Shown here piece after piece: positions 33,110 to 44,836 of a DNA stretch of 64,000 nt (its first letter is position 1; each line of letters opens with the position of its first letter). Below the pieces are notes generated by a model. It was not told the DNA's origin. It saw only the letters and a program-made list of their open reading frames with translations, and searched no databases. The position numbers and the translations under genes were made by a program. The stretch is taken from assembly GCA_030407315.1 (NCBI GenBank), contig JALQPE010002551.1:1-64000 (forward strand), given 5' to 3'. The stretch comes from Asparagopsis taxiformis (lineage: Eukaryota > Rhodophyta > Florideophyceae > Bonnemaisoniales > Bonnemaisoniaceae).

Positions 33110-36100
33110 GTCACGAGCCACCCACATCGCCTGAACCCTTACGTAAAAGGGGGACGACCGACGTCGATGATTGGTCCTCCGCAGGCTCACCGATGAACGA
33201 GAGCTACGTAAAGCTCACGGCCGCGAAGGCCAACTCGAGTCACACGACACCCGACGTGGGGGAAGAAACGAAGTCCGACGGGACGAACGAACCTCACACG
33301 AAGAGGAAGCCTCGCAGACGAGCGAGACGCGCTACCCGGAAGCACGACGCTTCCGAGCGCGAGAAAGCCAAGCACGCGGCTTATACGAAGCGTGTCGACG
33401 CAAAAGAAGCCATACGGGCTCACACGATGAAGCGACGAACCGCTAGCGAAGACGTAGACCGCGCGCCGGTCAGGACCGAACCGTTGGTCCTCGACGGGCA
33501 TACGTGCCTACTTGCGTCGAAGCATTATATCGTGTCCGGAACGATCGGACTAGACCTCAACGTGATGAGGGCGATTACCATCGCGATGGATACGTGCAGC
33601 GGCTACAACTTGATACGAACAAGTTTACTACCCTACGACTGGGTCGACCGCTGTCTACGTGACGAAGAGCTACCGAAGCTCGGAGACGCCAACGGGCGAC
33701 GTTTGCCTATCGAAGGCGCCATCCTGCTTCGTGTCAGGTTAGGGAACTCGCTGTTCCGCGTAAAATTCTTCGTAGCCAACACGCTGGCTGTTCCCGTTAT
33801 AATGGGCACGTCGTTCATGTCGAAGCATGTCGATGCTATACGCTGTCGAGCGCAGACAATCGACCTCCATCGGGGGGATACGATACCCATTATCGCGGAG
33901 GGTGATACGACGACTCCGTACGAGGAGGGGGAAGAGACGAATCCAAACGTGGAACACCCGAGACGCCGCGAGCGTAACGCGGCCTCGAATAGGCCGAGCC
34001 GAACGTTCTCGGTTCGCCTGACGAAGTACACGCGTGTACCGGCGATGTCGCAACGGACCGTCAACGTGACGACGGATGCGACCGGACTCGTGTTCCTCGA
34101 ACCGAAAGCGTCGGTGCAATTTCGGCATGGGCTGCGCATAGCCAACGGAGTGGTCGACGTAGGACCGAGAGAGACGTTCTCTATCATCGTGTCGAACTTC
34201 ACGAAGAAGGACCGCGAATTGCCGAAAGGCGCAACGATTGCGTACGCGGTACGCTCCCCGTTGGGAATCGTCCCACTCAAGCGTGAGGGCGGCGAAGCCC
34301 TCGCGAAGGTTTTGAACCTACCGCTAGTCGACGCGACGACGCGGACAAATACGACCGGGTTGGGCGACGAAACGCCAGACCCGTTGGTCAACGAAAAGGG
34401 GAACGACCCCGCCACGAATTGGCAGTCGACAATCGATTTGTCGCACCTCGACGACGAGGATTTACGAAAGCGCATCAACGAGATGCTAGCTACACATTCG
34501 TCAATGTGGACGAGCGGACGCCTCGGCGAAATCAATGCTACGGAGCATCGAATCGAACTCGAACCGGGCACGCGGCCCATACGTTCAATGCCCTATCGTC
34601 AGGGTCCGGCTTTACGTACGATAGCCGAGGAGCAGATCACGAAGATGCTCAACGAAGGGGTTATCGAACCCGCGTCCAGCGAATGGGCGTCACCAATCGT
34701 GTTGGTGCCGAAGAAGGACGGATCCTTACGTTTCTGTGTCGATTACAGGCGTTTGAACGCGAAAACGATCGCTGATTCGTACCCGCTTCCTCGTATGGAA
34801 GATTGCCTCGATTCGTTGGGCGACGCCGCCATCTTCACGACACTCGATTGTAACGCCGGTTACTGGCAAGTGCCCGTCTCCGCCGAGGACCGTGATAAGA
34901 CAACGTTTACGTCTTTCATGGGAACGTATCGCTACGTGCGAATGCCATTCGGGCTACGAAATGCCCCCGCTACGTTTCAGCGGACGTTGGACATCATCCT
35001 CTCCGGAGTACGTTGGCAATCGTGCCTGGTCTACTTAGACGACGTAATCGTCTTTTCGAAAGACCTCGAGTCTCACCTGGGTCACGTTGACCAGGTGCTT
35101 TCCCTGCTACGCGCAGCGGGAGTAACGTTAAAGCTCACGAAGTGCTCGTTCTTTCAACCACGAGTTGACTACCTGGGGCACGTGATTACCCCAGGGAAGC
35201 TGCACGTCGCAGCTCGGAACAAGGAAGCCTTTCGTACGGCTACGTTCCCACGCGACAAGACGCAATGTCGATCGTTTTTGGGCGCGGCCAACGTTTACCG
35301 CCGTTTCGTAAAGGCGTATGCCGAGATCGCTCGGCCACTCAACACGATGTTGAAGAAGGACGCTTCCCCCGATTGGACGAACCCAACGGACGCGCAAACG
35401 AATGCGTTCGAAACGTTGAAGACAATACTGGTGTCGCCACCAGTATTGCACCTTCCAGGGCCGTCCGTTCATGATCGATACCGACGCGTCGGCGTATCAG
35501 CTGGGCGCTACGTTGCTCCAGCAGCAGAACGAAGACAAGCCCAACGAATGGGTGCCGATTGGGTACTGGTCGAAGACCCTTAACGAAACCGAACGTGGTT
35601 ACTCGGCGACCGAGCGCGAGTGCTACTCCGTCGTTTGGGCGATAACGTCGCTCCGACCCTACGTAGAGGGTCAGCGGTTCACCGTACGTACGGACCACGA
35701 AGCCTTACGTTGGCTGATGACGTTAACGGACGCGTCCGGACGACTACTACGATGGAGGCTACGCGTTGCCGAATTCGATTTCGAAGTTACGTACAGGCCT
35801 GGGCGCGTGCACCAGGTACCTGACGCTTTATCACGTGTGATATCTACGTATGACGACGGTCGACCCGTCGACGATGACGTACCATCGTACGGGGACGCGG
35901 TCCTCGTGACGACTCGCAGTCGTCGACAACCCACACGAAATGGGCAAGGACGAACGACGTCCGTACGTAAAAAGGCAACGAATGCCAGGGGTCACGACGA
36001 CCCGTCGAACGAGACTCGTGATGAACGAACATCAGCCACGACGGCTGGCCACGATGGCCTCGAGTTCAACCGCGACGCGTCGCTCGATGACGTTCTTGAC

Positions 36101-37633
36101 GAGGAACCGGATTTCCTCGACGAACAGCGCGCTGCTGAAGACGATTCGGCACGCGTGCCACCAGCTGACGTTCAGCTTCCCATTACGAGGGACGAGCTTA
36201 TCGAAGCTCAACGCGAGGACGCGTTCTGTCAAACGATACTGACACGACAGTCCGAGACGCAGGACGCTGCATTCTTCGAAGGCCACGATGGCTTACTCCG
36301 ACGCCGGAACCCTCACGATGAGGAACGTACACAAATCGTTGTGCCGGCTTCGTTACGGCCGCGGCTGCTGGAGTTAACGCACCACCACGTCCTCGCTGGA
36401 CATCCCGGGCAAACGCGTATGTACTATACCCTACGGAGGACGTACTACTGGCCCGCGATGGCCGCCGACATCCACGCAACGGTACGAAACTGCGTTGGAT
36501 GTGCGAAGAACCGCGTGAAGCTTCGCAAACGGACGAACCCGTTACGTTTATTTCCGGCTACGGAGCCGCTGCGAGACCTATGTATCGACATACTAGGTCC
36601 GCTTACGAAGACCACGCGTGGCAACCGATTTATTCTCGTGATAACGGACCGCTTCACGAAGCTGACTAGAGTCGTACCTCTACGAAATATCGATTCCGCC
36701 AACGTGGCGAGCGCGTTCGTCAACGCGTGGGTCTTCTCGTATGGACCCCCACGGACGCTCATAAGCGATAACGGAAAGCAGTTCGCTGCTAAGTTTTTCC
36801 AGCGCGTTTGCAACGAGATTGGCGTAACGAACGTCTTCACGTCGACGTACCACCCCCAAACGAACGGGCAGGTGGAGCGCTACAACAGGACGATCCTGGC
36901 GATGCTGCGCAATTACGTGAACGAAAACCAGAACGACTGGGATCGATACGCATCGGCGTTAACGTTTGCGTACAACACGCATGTGCATTCGAGCACGGGC
37001 ACGACGCCCTTCGACTTGATTCTCACGAATCCACCGCCACCGTTGGCGCTACACACGTCGGTAACGAACCGCGAACTACCCGACGGGGGAGGGCGAGCCA
37101 CTTACGTTCGTGAGCTCGCCACAACGATGGATAACGCGTATCGAACGCTGAAGGCCGCGCAGGCACGTTATAAACGAAATTTCGACAAGCGAGTCCGTGT
37201 CTCGAATCGAAACATCCGCGCGGGAGAATACGTATTCATCGACCCGACGGACGGGACCACGAAGGGCACGAAGCTCGGCAACCACGCGTTGGGACCGTTC
37301 CGCGTACTACGTAACGACGTACGAACGTTCGTCATCCAACGAGGAGACGTAGTTGAACGTGTCAACTCGGACCGCGTTGCGTACGCGCCAACGCCGGCGA
37401 ACGCGCCCCCGCCGGAGCCATACGATGCCACCGAGGCAGACCTCGACAAGAACCGCGACGGTCCGGCGTATGTAGTAGACGACCTACTCAACCACCGCGT
37501 GAACGAGGACGGAACGTTAGACTTCCTCGTGAAGTGGGTCGGGTATCGTAACCCTACGTGGGAACCCCGCCGGAACGTATCTGAAGAGAGCGTCTCTCGA
37601 TACTTCGCACGCGTGCGACGAGCAACAACGTGA
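33049..37633 (+). pseudogene. pol: Gypsy-2 Pol with a 5-nt deletion
   Basis: Protease (DTCSG, 33589), reverse transcriptase (YLDD, 35032), RNase H (IDTDAS, 35471 on), integrase (HHHVLAGHPGQTR...CVGC, then a D-D-E core: CIDILGP, SDNGKQF, GQVERYNRT) and a C-terminal chromodomain (YVVDDLLNHR...FLVKWVGYRNPTWEP). The frame breaks near 35456: gypsy-1 has CCTTCCGAAGGCGGGACG where this copy has CCTTCCAGGGCCG, a net loss of 5 nt. The two halves are otherwise open. Pol starts either by -1 frameshift in the gag overlap or at ATG 33193. The chromodomain places it among chromoviruses, which integrate into chromatin carrying particular histone marks. Confidence 0.95.
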
Positions 37634-39880
37634 AAGGCCACGACGGCCCCCGAAAACGCACACGAGCGTCGGGTTAAGCGCACGCGTGCGCGACGTTGCA
37701 CGATGCAACAAACGAAGGCGACGAGCCGCACGAACGAGAAGCGAAGGCACAACGAGTGGCCGGGACGTCCACCCTTGCGTTGGGGGGGGGCGCGATGCGT
37801 GCTAGAGCCGTCGCTCTTTTCGTTTTCGACACCATACGTTGGTGGAGGCACGAGCGCCAACGAAAGATTGGACGACGAGTCCACGCGCGGACGATTCACA
37901 CGATGTGAAGAGCCACGACTGGCTCGACAGTGTTGACCGCCCCACGGGCAAAGGTGACGACACCACGGGCCACGGACGGACAACACGTCAGATTTTTCGC
38001 GCGAAAAATTATACGTGGGCCAGCGGGCCATGGACGCACGGTACGAAAAATCGGGCCGATTACAGTGCGCTAATCCGGCCAAATCTCGGGACACGCGTGC
38101 CCCGAAAATTTCGTAATTTTGGCACGTCACGTGAGCCATCGTACGTCCCCGTGGACAGCCGCTGACAACGAGTCGCATCGACCAACGAGGTCAACGCCAA
38201 ACAGCTCGCGAGCTAACGGCAACGTGACGCCGGTAGGCGGAGAAACGACGTAGGACGGACGCGTCCCCAGCGAAGATGGCAACGGCCTCATTACGAAACT
38301 CCCCGCACGAAGCGGAACGAAGCTATACGTTAGCCGACGAATTAGACCAACGGGTCTCAGCGCACGAAGCGCGCGAGTAAAGCGTGCGAAAGACGAGCCA
38401 ACGAGGCCGCGACGACGGACGGCGAACCGTATCGCCATCGTGAGGCACGACGCCGAACGCGGTAGCCACGTACGGCAACCACGGAACGACACAACGGTGT
38501 CCTGCCACGCGGGCATAACGAACGACGCGCGAAAGCGAAAAGCCCGCCGGCCAGTCGAACGCACGTAACGAAACACGAATACGCAACGGCGTACAAGCTG
38601 GTAGCCAACGTAAACGGCACAGCTGAAGGCAACAAGCCGACGAAAAGTTGGCTCACGTAACAGCCTCAAACGCCCGCGGGCATGCGAAACGACTTCGTCA
38701 ATCGCGTCCCCGTCGGGTTCGCAAGTCGAATGAACGAATACGCAACGGCGTAAAGGTCGAGCATTACGTATGCCCAGGTGCACGTCGCACCACATAACGA
38801 ACGAGCTAACGAAACGCTCCTCGGACGCCGCGGCGAACGACGCCGCCACGCGAAACGGACTAGCGCAGCGATTGCGCCACCGGCTAACGTGAAGCCGCGG
38901 CAACGCGAAGCGCGACGGCGCTAATGACGTCAACGGCTATACGAAAAGCCAAGCCCGCCGGCCACCACGTCGTCAACGAAACCGCAACGTACTGCGACGA
39001 ATTACTGCGTACACGCCGCGGCGTAGAACGTCAAGCCGACTCACGCGCGAGTCGGCCTGACGTTCGACGAATTTTCCGCCAGCTCATCGGAGCAAAATTA
39101 AAATTGGCACCGACGTGCTACGTGCCAGAGAGCTCGAATGCTCAACGGAATTCGACACCCGACGGGGTTATCCGCACGAGGAACGACGGCGGAAACGAAT
39201 TCCGAGATAGTTACAAAATGATAACGCCACTGGCCAACGTGAAGCCGCGGCAACGCGAAGCGCGACGGCGCTAATGACGTCAACGGCTATACGAAAAGCC
39301 AAGCCCGCCGGCCACCACGTCGTCAACGAAACCGCAACGTACTGCGACGAATTACTGCGTACACGCCACGGCGTAGAACGTCAAACCGACTCACACGCGC
39401 GTCGGTCTGACGTTCGACGAAATTTTCGCCCAGCTCATCGGAGCAAATTAAAATGGGCACCGATGTGCTACGCGCTAAGGAGCTCGAATGCTCAACGAAA
39501 TCCGACACCCGACGGGGTTATCCGAACGAGAAACGACGGCGGAAACGATTTGCGAGTTAGTTACTAAATGATACGCACGCCAACGGGCTCTAAGATCGAG
39601 GTTAACGTACCACTCGCAGTGAAAAGCCGCCGCTACGCGCCGCCGCGAACTCGAAACACGGGCTACGTAAGCCTTACGACACCCGACGGGGTAGACGCCA
39701 CAACAAAAAAAATTGTGGGGAGGGGCTTAACGCTAAACCCCTCCTCTGCTGCAGACGACCTGCCAAACGCAAATTACGAAGCTCAACGGAGCCATGCGAT
39801 TACGCAAAGAAAAAAGACGAAGTTTACGAAGCAATACGATGCTAGAGCCGACGTGGCCTACGAACTAACCTAGGAACGAC
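37634..39880 (+). other. Gypsy-2 non-coding 3' region
   Basis: 2.2 kb between pol and the antisense gene, without a credible gene. It is conserved with gypsy-1 (61456-63396) but with indels. It holds an 18-bp perfect palindrome ATTTTTCGCGCGAAAAAT at 37992-38009, also present at 61814-61831. Confidence 0.7.
38885..39590 (+). repeat. 350-bp tandem duplication in gypsy-2 3' region
   Basis: GAAGCCGCGGCAACGCGAAG occurs at 38891 and 39241, and the following 340 bases align with about 10% difference. Gypsy-1 has one copy (from about 62708), so copy number varies between family members. Confidence 0.9.
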
Positions 39881-42109
39881 CTAGTAGCGACGAGAACGCT
39901 TGCCCGCAGGGTCATACGGACCAGGGCCTTCGCCGCGGCTATCGTGGCTGCGGCTGCGAGTGGGCTGAACGAAGCCCGGCGCGTACGGATCGACGGTCTG
40001 CGTGACCACGGGGGCTCGCTCGCGACGAGACGCGGGATCCCTAGCGTAAGGATCCGCAGTCCCGTGACTGCGCGTATCCGAAGGGCGCGCCGGAGCGGGG
40101 TCGCGTGGCAGGTACGCCGCTGCGTGACCATACCCGACGGGGTCGCCGAAGCCGCCGCCACTCGCGTAACCGTACGGTTCATTACGAACGCCAACGGGCG
40201 GCGCGTAACTACGAGTCGCCGCGGCGAGACGCTCGGAAATCGCGCGTTCCGTTGCCAAGCGGGCAGTCAGGTCCAACGTCTGGGCCCTGAACTCTTCGGC
40301 TGCGCGAGCCACGGACGAGAGGAGGGAACGGATAACCCAGCCGTCCGCACGAGGCGGAGCGGACATCGACGTACCGAGAAGCCGGCGGGCATCCTCATCG
40401 GAGACGCGGTCGTCCAGGCTAACGAAGCGTGGCGCGCGTTCGGCCGGCGTGGCCACATTCGGACGACCGACCTGGGCAACGTTGCCCTGTTCCGTAGCCT
40501 CGCGTGGCACGATCTCTCGAGGATCCGGCGCACGCGGCGCTTCGTTTTGATGGCCACGACGGCCAGAACGCGTCCCTCGGGGGCGCTCGTTGCCCCCGAG
40601 GCCGCCGAAATAACCGGCACGATTGCCACGACGGCGTTCGGAACGGGAAGCGACCCGCGGCACGTAAGCCCCATCGCTACGAACGGAGACGAACTCCTGG
40701 TTATCGCCGCTTGCGTAATCGGGACGTATAACCCGATACTCCGGCCCCAACGCAAGGGCGCCGCGAACCTCAGCCAACGCGCTGGTGACGGAGACAAACG
40801 TGTCGGAACCGTCAACCGGGATTGCACGAAGCATCTCGTAATCGGCCAGGAAGTCCAACGTGGACTCCGGCAGTAGGCACGCGCGCCCGAACACACGACG
40901 TTCCACGAATAGCGAGCACGCGAGCATCGCTGCGTGTTCGATGTCCACGGCCATAAGGAAACGTTCCTTCACGGGGGCAGGCGCGTCCTTCACGGCATCG
41001 GTGAAATAATGTACCACGCGTGGTAATAACGTGGACGACCCACGGGGGTACGGAAACTCCTCGACTACTTCCGGCAACGGCGGGAAGTAGAGCTCGCTCG
41101 GGACGACCCACGGAGCTGACGCGTGCGACACACGATAGTCGTCCGCGTTCACGTGGCGGAGAGCGAAGTGGTCATCGTACGACACGACGCTTTTGGAGAT
41201 GACGCTCAACGAAAGAGCAGTCTTCCATTCGGCACGTTGCCTTTCGGAAAGTGTCCGCGGACATACGAATACGGACGACACCGAGATGAACGGCGGTTCC
41301 TCGGGCGTCCCCTTCCATAAGTATGCGTCCATACGGTCGACGTAGATCGCGTCGTTGACGTCACGCAACCACGAGCGGTCGCAACGTATCGACGCCGGGA
41401 TCTGGTAACGTTCCGATCCCGGCGGCCCGTTGGCGAAACGACGCCCGGCTGCTCGCCCCCACGTATCTTCGGCGGAACGCATATAGTCGACGACCGCGCG
41501 GGCGTCCAGACGATCTCTAGCCAACGTGGCGAGATCGTCATCCGTGATACCCACGCGAGGCAACGCAGCCCACGCGTGGGTCAGGACGCCTACGTTTAGC
41601 GCCGCACCGCCACGTGAGGCGGTGCCGACTGTCCCAACGGGGTCACCACCCTCCGGCGAGGGGTCCTGGCGAGGAGAACGCGGCGAGCCATCACGACGAG
41701 GCACGCCCGTGCGGGCCGCCGCCACAGCACGACGCGAACGAGCGGCCGCTGCCATCGCGGCTACACCCATCGAAGGGGGCGTGGCATCCGGAATGATGGG
41801 TGACGAATTCCCCGAGTCGGACGCCGTTGCGTCATCATCACGTGGGACGACGGCCCTAGCAGCCTCGGCAGGCGTCACGGAAGCCACCAGGCGAGACGGA
41901 GCCATGGGGCGAGACGAAGAGGCGACGGCCTGCGAAGCAACGGCTTCTCCCGCCCTCACGGATGGGGCGGGCGCGACGGACGCTTCCGTCGCTGGCGGCG
42001 CACCGGCCCCGACGAGGGAGGGAGCGCCCTGCGAAGGGGTTCTCGCTCCACCTCCAGCAGAGCCGGCGGGCCGCGGGGTGTTAGCATCGGTACTGCGAGT
42101 CGTAACCAT
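39881..42109 (-). CDS. Antisense ORF of gypsy-2, unknown function
   Basis: 742 aa from ATG 42109, antisense to gag-pol and placed between pol and the 3' LTR. The frame stays open upstream to 42253 with a hydrophobic run, but without an ATG. The N-terminal 150 residues are Ala/Pro/Ser/Thr-rich and probably disordered. A more folded middle follows (ITDDDLATLARDRLDARAVV, LELYFPPLPEVVEEF-like stretches), then an Arg/Gly-rich segment (GYFGGLGGNERPRGTRSGRR), a helical SSVARAAEEFRAQTLDLTAR part and a Pro/Tyr/Arg tail ending KRSRRY. Gypsy-1 holds the same frame at 63397-64000, with about seven synonymous and three conservative amino-acid changes and no indel in 600 bp. Antisense genes at this place are known in some plant Tat-lineage elements; I recognise no homology. 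Confidence 0.8.
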   Translation of the reverse strand: MVTTRSTDANTPRPAGSAGGGARTPSQGAPSLVGAGAPPATEASVAPAPSVRAGEAVASQAVASSSRPMAPSRLVASVTPAEAARAVVPRDDDATASDSGNSSPIIPDATPPSMGVAAMAAAARSRRAVAAARTGVPRRDGSPRSPRQDPSPEGGDPVGTVGTASRGGAALNVGVLTHAWAALPRVGITDDDLATLARDRLDARAVVDYMRSAEDTWGRAAGRRFANGPPGSERYQIPASIRCDRSWLRDVNDAIYVDRMDAYLWKGTPEEPPFISVSSVFVCPRTLSERQRAEWKTALSLSVISKSVVSYDDHFALRHVNADDYRVSHASAPWVVPSELYFPPLPEVVEEFPYPRGSSTLLPRVVHYFTDAVKDAPAPVKERFLMAVDIEHAAMLACSLFVERRVFGRACLLPESTLDFLADYEMLRAIPVDGSDTFVSVTSALAEVRGALALGPEYRVIRPDYASGDNQEFVSVRSDGAYVPRVASRSERRRGNRAGYFGGLGGNERPRGTRSGRRGHQNEAPRAPDPREIVPREATEQGNVAQVGRPNVATPAERAPRFVSLDDRVSDEDARRLLGTSMSAPPRADGWVIRSLLSSVARAAEEFRAQTLDLTARLATERAISERLAAATRSYAPPVGVRNEPYGYASGGGFGDPVGYGHAAAYLPRDPAPARPSDTRSHGTADPYARDPASRRERAPVVTQTVDPYAPGFVQPTRSRSHDSRGEGPGPYDPAGKRSRRY

Positions 42110-42253
42110 CGTGGTTACGCTGTACACGATAATTACGACGAGTGCAACGAGCACGACGACGAGAGCCACGCGGGCTAAACGGAACAAGAGAACGAAAGGA
42201 ACGGAGGTAGTAGTACCCAGCGGGGGAAGAGGATAAGGGGGAACGAAAGGCAA

Positions 42254-42704
42254 CGGCCTGGATGACGATGGTGAGAGGAAGGGTGAGCGACGATCGCTAT
42301 TACGTTAAGCCGCCGCTTAAATATCCTTCGGACGACCGTTGTCGACATGCCCGCTGGCAGATTCACGAAAAGGCCGCGGCCTGCGCTCGTATCGCGCTGA
42401 ATTGAAGCACACCCGCGTGGTGGAATTGGACACTGCATCCGTTGCAGGAAAACGCCTAAGCGAGGCATTGACGTACGACGCCGACGGGCGGGCCGCGATG
42501 ATTACGAAAGAGCCGGAGCGCACGCGCGCGCTCCGGCGCCGTGGCGATTCGATCAGCCAACCGGGCCATGTACGTTTCAACGAGATTTTTCGGGACAACT
42601 GCCACGTCCGCAGTTGTACCCGAAAAGGCGCCACGGCCCCGTGTCTCAGGCGCGTCCTGACGGGCCTCGCGTGGCCGGGACGTCCACGTGTGGGGGTGGG
42701 GCTG
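42254..42704 (+). other. Gypsy-2 sequence before the 3' LTR, with polypurine tract
   Basis: It probably contains the promoter of the antisense gene. It ends in GTGGGGGTGGGGC (42692-42704), the polypurine tract for plus-strand synthesis. Confidence 0.65.
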
Positions 42705-43366
42705 TGTAGTATACGTGGCAATTCCGAAATTGCAAATATTTACGTTTCCCGCGGAATTCGAATTTCGGCGGATACGACCGGCGACAGCAATGCACGAACA
42801 TTGCTGGCGCATGCGCGCGCGCAACCTGCACACGTGTGCAACGAACGTATTGGCAACGGCCAACGGACCAACGGGTCCCTACGTGTGACCCACAAGGTCC
42901 TTTCCCATTCGGGGACGTTACGAGCAGTGTTTACACTGTAAAGCGATGCCATCGTGGCCATATAGGTATTGGCATCGTGCCGGGAGGGAAAGGGGACAAG
43001 ACAACGATCGAGCAACGGCTCTAGTCTACGACTGACTTCTACGTTTTACGTTTACGTTCTGCCTAACGAGGCTTCGTCTCCGTCGAGCTGCGTACTCCCT
43101 ACCCATCGCCGCACGTAAGGCTGATTGCGTGTAGTGCCTCCGGGCTTGGTTGAGAGCGCCTCCGGTGACGTACCACCTCGTTTGCTAACGTAATCCTCGC
43201 GTGGATTGTTGCGTCGTGACGCTCGTGTCTACTCGCTAACCACTCTACCTTCTACCGTTCTAACAATACAGTCAAACACCAGCGGGTGGACTGCTCGTTT
43301 CGTTTCGTTAAGGACAGCGTGTCCGTGGCTCGTACCAGCTACTTCTAGAACTAACGTTGTTCCACA
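42705..43366 (+). repeat. Gypsy-2 3' LTR
   Basis: 662 bp, one difference from 29946-30607. It is followed by the CAACT duplication. Confidence 0.95.
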
Positions 43367-43722
43367 CAACTGCAAACTCGCACGCGTTTTGTGGGAACAT
43401 ATCTCCGCGATGTGCTTGTACAGTGTTCGTGTCTTTCATGAATACGAAAGGGTATTCCGGACCGTCGAAACCGACGTTTCTCAGCTCATGCAGGAATGCT
43501 GGAAAGTTTCGGAATGATACAAAACAGAAAAACCAGCCACCTGGCTTCAAGGCTCTCCTTGCAAACTGGCATAATGCATTGATTTCCTTATCACTTATGA
43601 AATTGTTATATGCGGTATTACGAAGGGATTTAGAATTCGGAGTTCCATACGGAGGGTCGGTAAGAACTAAATCCTGAAGAGGGTACTCATCTGTCCATAT
43701 TTCCTTGTCGAAGTCCTGCCAT
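43367..43722 (-). pseudogene. ParB-methyltransferase gene, fragment 2 (catalytic DPPY motif)
   Basis: Residues about 617-734 of the reconstructed protein. LVLTDPPYGTP at 43670-43638 carries the DPPY catalytic motif IV (about residue 637) of amino-methyltransferases. NNFISDKEINALCQFARRALKPGGWFFCFVS is the usual helix and strand after it (KPGG). The frame is continuous with fragment 1 through GCCAT and with fragment 3 through CAACT. The motif is intact, so loss of function here comes only from the insertions. Confidence 0.9.
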
Positions 43723-44210
43723 TGTTGAAGCACTGGAATTGGCCCTGAGGGGCTCAATTACGTGAGAAAACTTTGACCCTCGATTTCTCCTAGAAGGAGT
43801 GCTCTAGGCGCTCCGAAACCTATCTCATCGTGTTCAGCGTGCCCGAATTAGTCGGGTAGCAACTTCTCCGAAGCTTCTACGACCTTTCTTCATGGAGATA
43901 TTAGCGTCTGAAGTTTCAATTTGTTTGTCATAGTTTCAATTCGTAATTAGAAATGCCAAGATGGGTTGCCATCATGGCAGAGGGAAAATGTTATGATAAG
44001 TGTACACGTGTGGATGATATGATAGAGAAGCCCACGTGTACTAGATTGGCAGCGGGTGCTTGCTAGGACAGACTGTCAGTGACAGTCTGTCTGGAGCAGC
44101 CTTGAACAGGCTGTCCTTAGCACCGCCGGCGCACCTCGGCGAGAATACAAATTATGTAGTGAGCTCGCAGATTCAGTAAACGCTCGGTAAGCGACCAATT
44201 CGTTTCAACA
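43723..44210 (+). repeat. Copia-2 5' LTR
   Basis: 488 bp from TGTTGAAGCAC to TTTCAACA. Confidence 0.95.
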
Positions 44211-44230
44211 GGTTATGGGCCCAGTGCGCT
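44211..44230 (+). promoter_or_regulatory. Copia-2 primer-binding site, half tRNA-iMet
   Basis: GGTTATGGGCCCAG immediately after the LTR is complementary to the anticodon arm of tRNA-iMet, as in copia-1. The next six bases carry two mismatches. Confidence 0.82.
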
Positions 44231-44359
44231 CGCTCGGGTCGTTTCTTATTCTCTAGCGCTTCGGTAAGTGCGTCGTTTGCGTCGGCGTTCTCGTACCTAT
44301 TTCGTCTCGTTCTCGCCTCGTTCTCTCTTCTCTTCGTCTACTCGCTTTTCTTCCGTTCT

Positions 44360-44440
44360 ACGCCTTCCCGCGCACCTCTGTCGCCGCCGCGCACCTCTGT
44401 CGCCGCGCCGCACCTCTGTCGCCGCGCCGACACTGTGTCA
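44360..44440 (+). repeat. Short tandem repeat in copia-2 leader
   Basis: CGCACCTCTGTCGCCGC is repeated three times. It sits at the position of the unrelated 23-bp array in copia-1. A run of CTGTCAT/GACACTG repeats follows to 44510. Confidence 0.8.
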
Positions 44441-44588
44441 TCCTGTCACTGACACTGACATCCTGTCATCCACACTGTGTCATACTGACACTCTGTCATC
44501 TTGCCATCCGTTTCCGGGTCATCGTCATCAGGTGACATCATTCTTTTATTTGGGGTTCGCGTGTGAAGGAAAAAGTTTGGCCAGCGTC

Positions 44589-44660
44589 GCTGCTGGGACT
44601 CGAACCAAGGATCTATACATCGCCGTGGACCGTCCAACCGACTCGGCTACCGGGCCATTC
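44589..44660 (-). ncRNA. tRNA-like sequence in copia-2 leader (antisense)
   Basis: On the minus strand TAGCCGAGTCGGTT is a near-perfect A box and GGTTCGAGTCC a B box, with tRNA-like spacing. The full cloverleaf is not clear to me and the anticodon cannot be assigned. It is antisense to the element, as in copia-1. Confidence 0.6.
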
Positions 44661-44836
44661 AAGGCCCAATTACTGGAATCGACCTTTGCTTTTATATTGG
44701 CTAGTCTATACCTTTCTCAACTCGGTCCTGCTCTTGTAAGACAGTGACCTTGTCCTGATCGGTATAGCGTTATAGCCTTTACATATCACCGAATAAACTC
44801 ATCAAACGTTTGGTTTTATTGTCAACTGTTTCCACA

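Larger units (their letters stand above)
29946..43366 (+). mobile_element. Gypsy-2, complete Ty3/gypsy element with chromodomain
   Basis: 13,421 bp flanked by CAACT at 29941-29945 and 43367-43371. The 662-bp LTRs differ at one position by eye (aatgaacg against aatgcacg near 30030/42790). It has a primer-binding site starting TGG at 30609, a polypurine tract GTGGGGGTGGGGC before the 3' LTR, gag, frameshifted pol, a 2.2-kb non-coding 3' region and a long antisense gene. It is the same family as gypsy-1, which it lies within. Confidence 0.97.

Noticed and set aside
39944..40876. 310-aa plus-strand frame
   Set aside because: It is the shadow of the antisense gene. Differences between gypsy copies are silent in the minus frame, not in this one.
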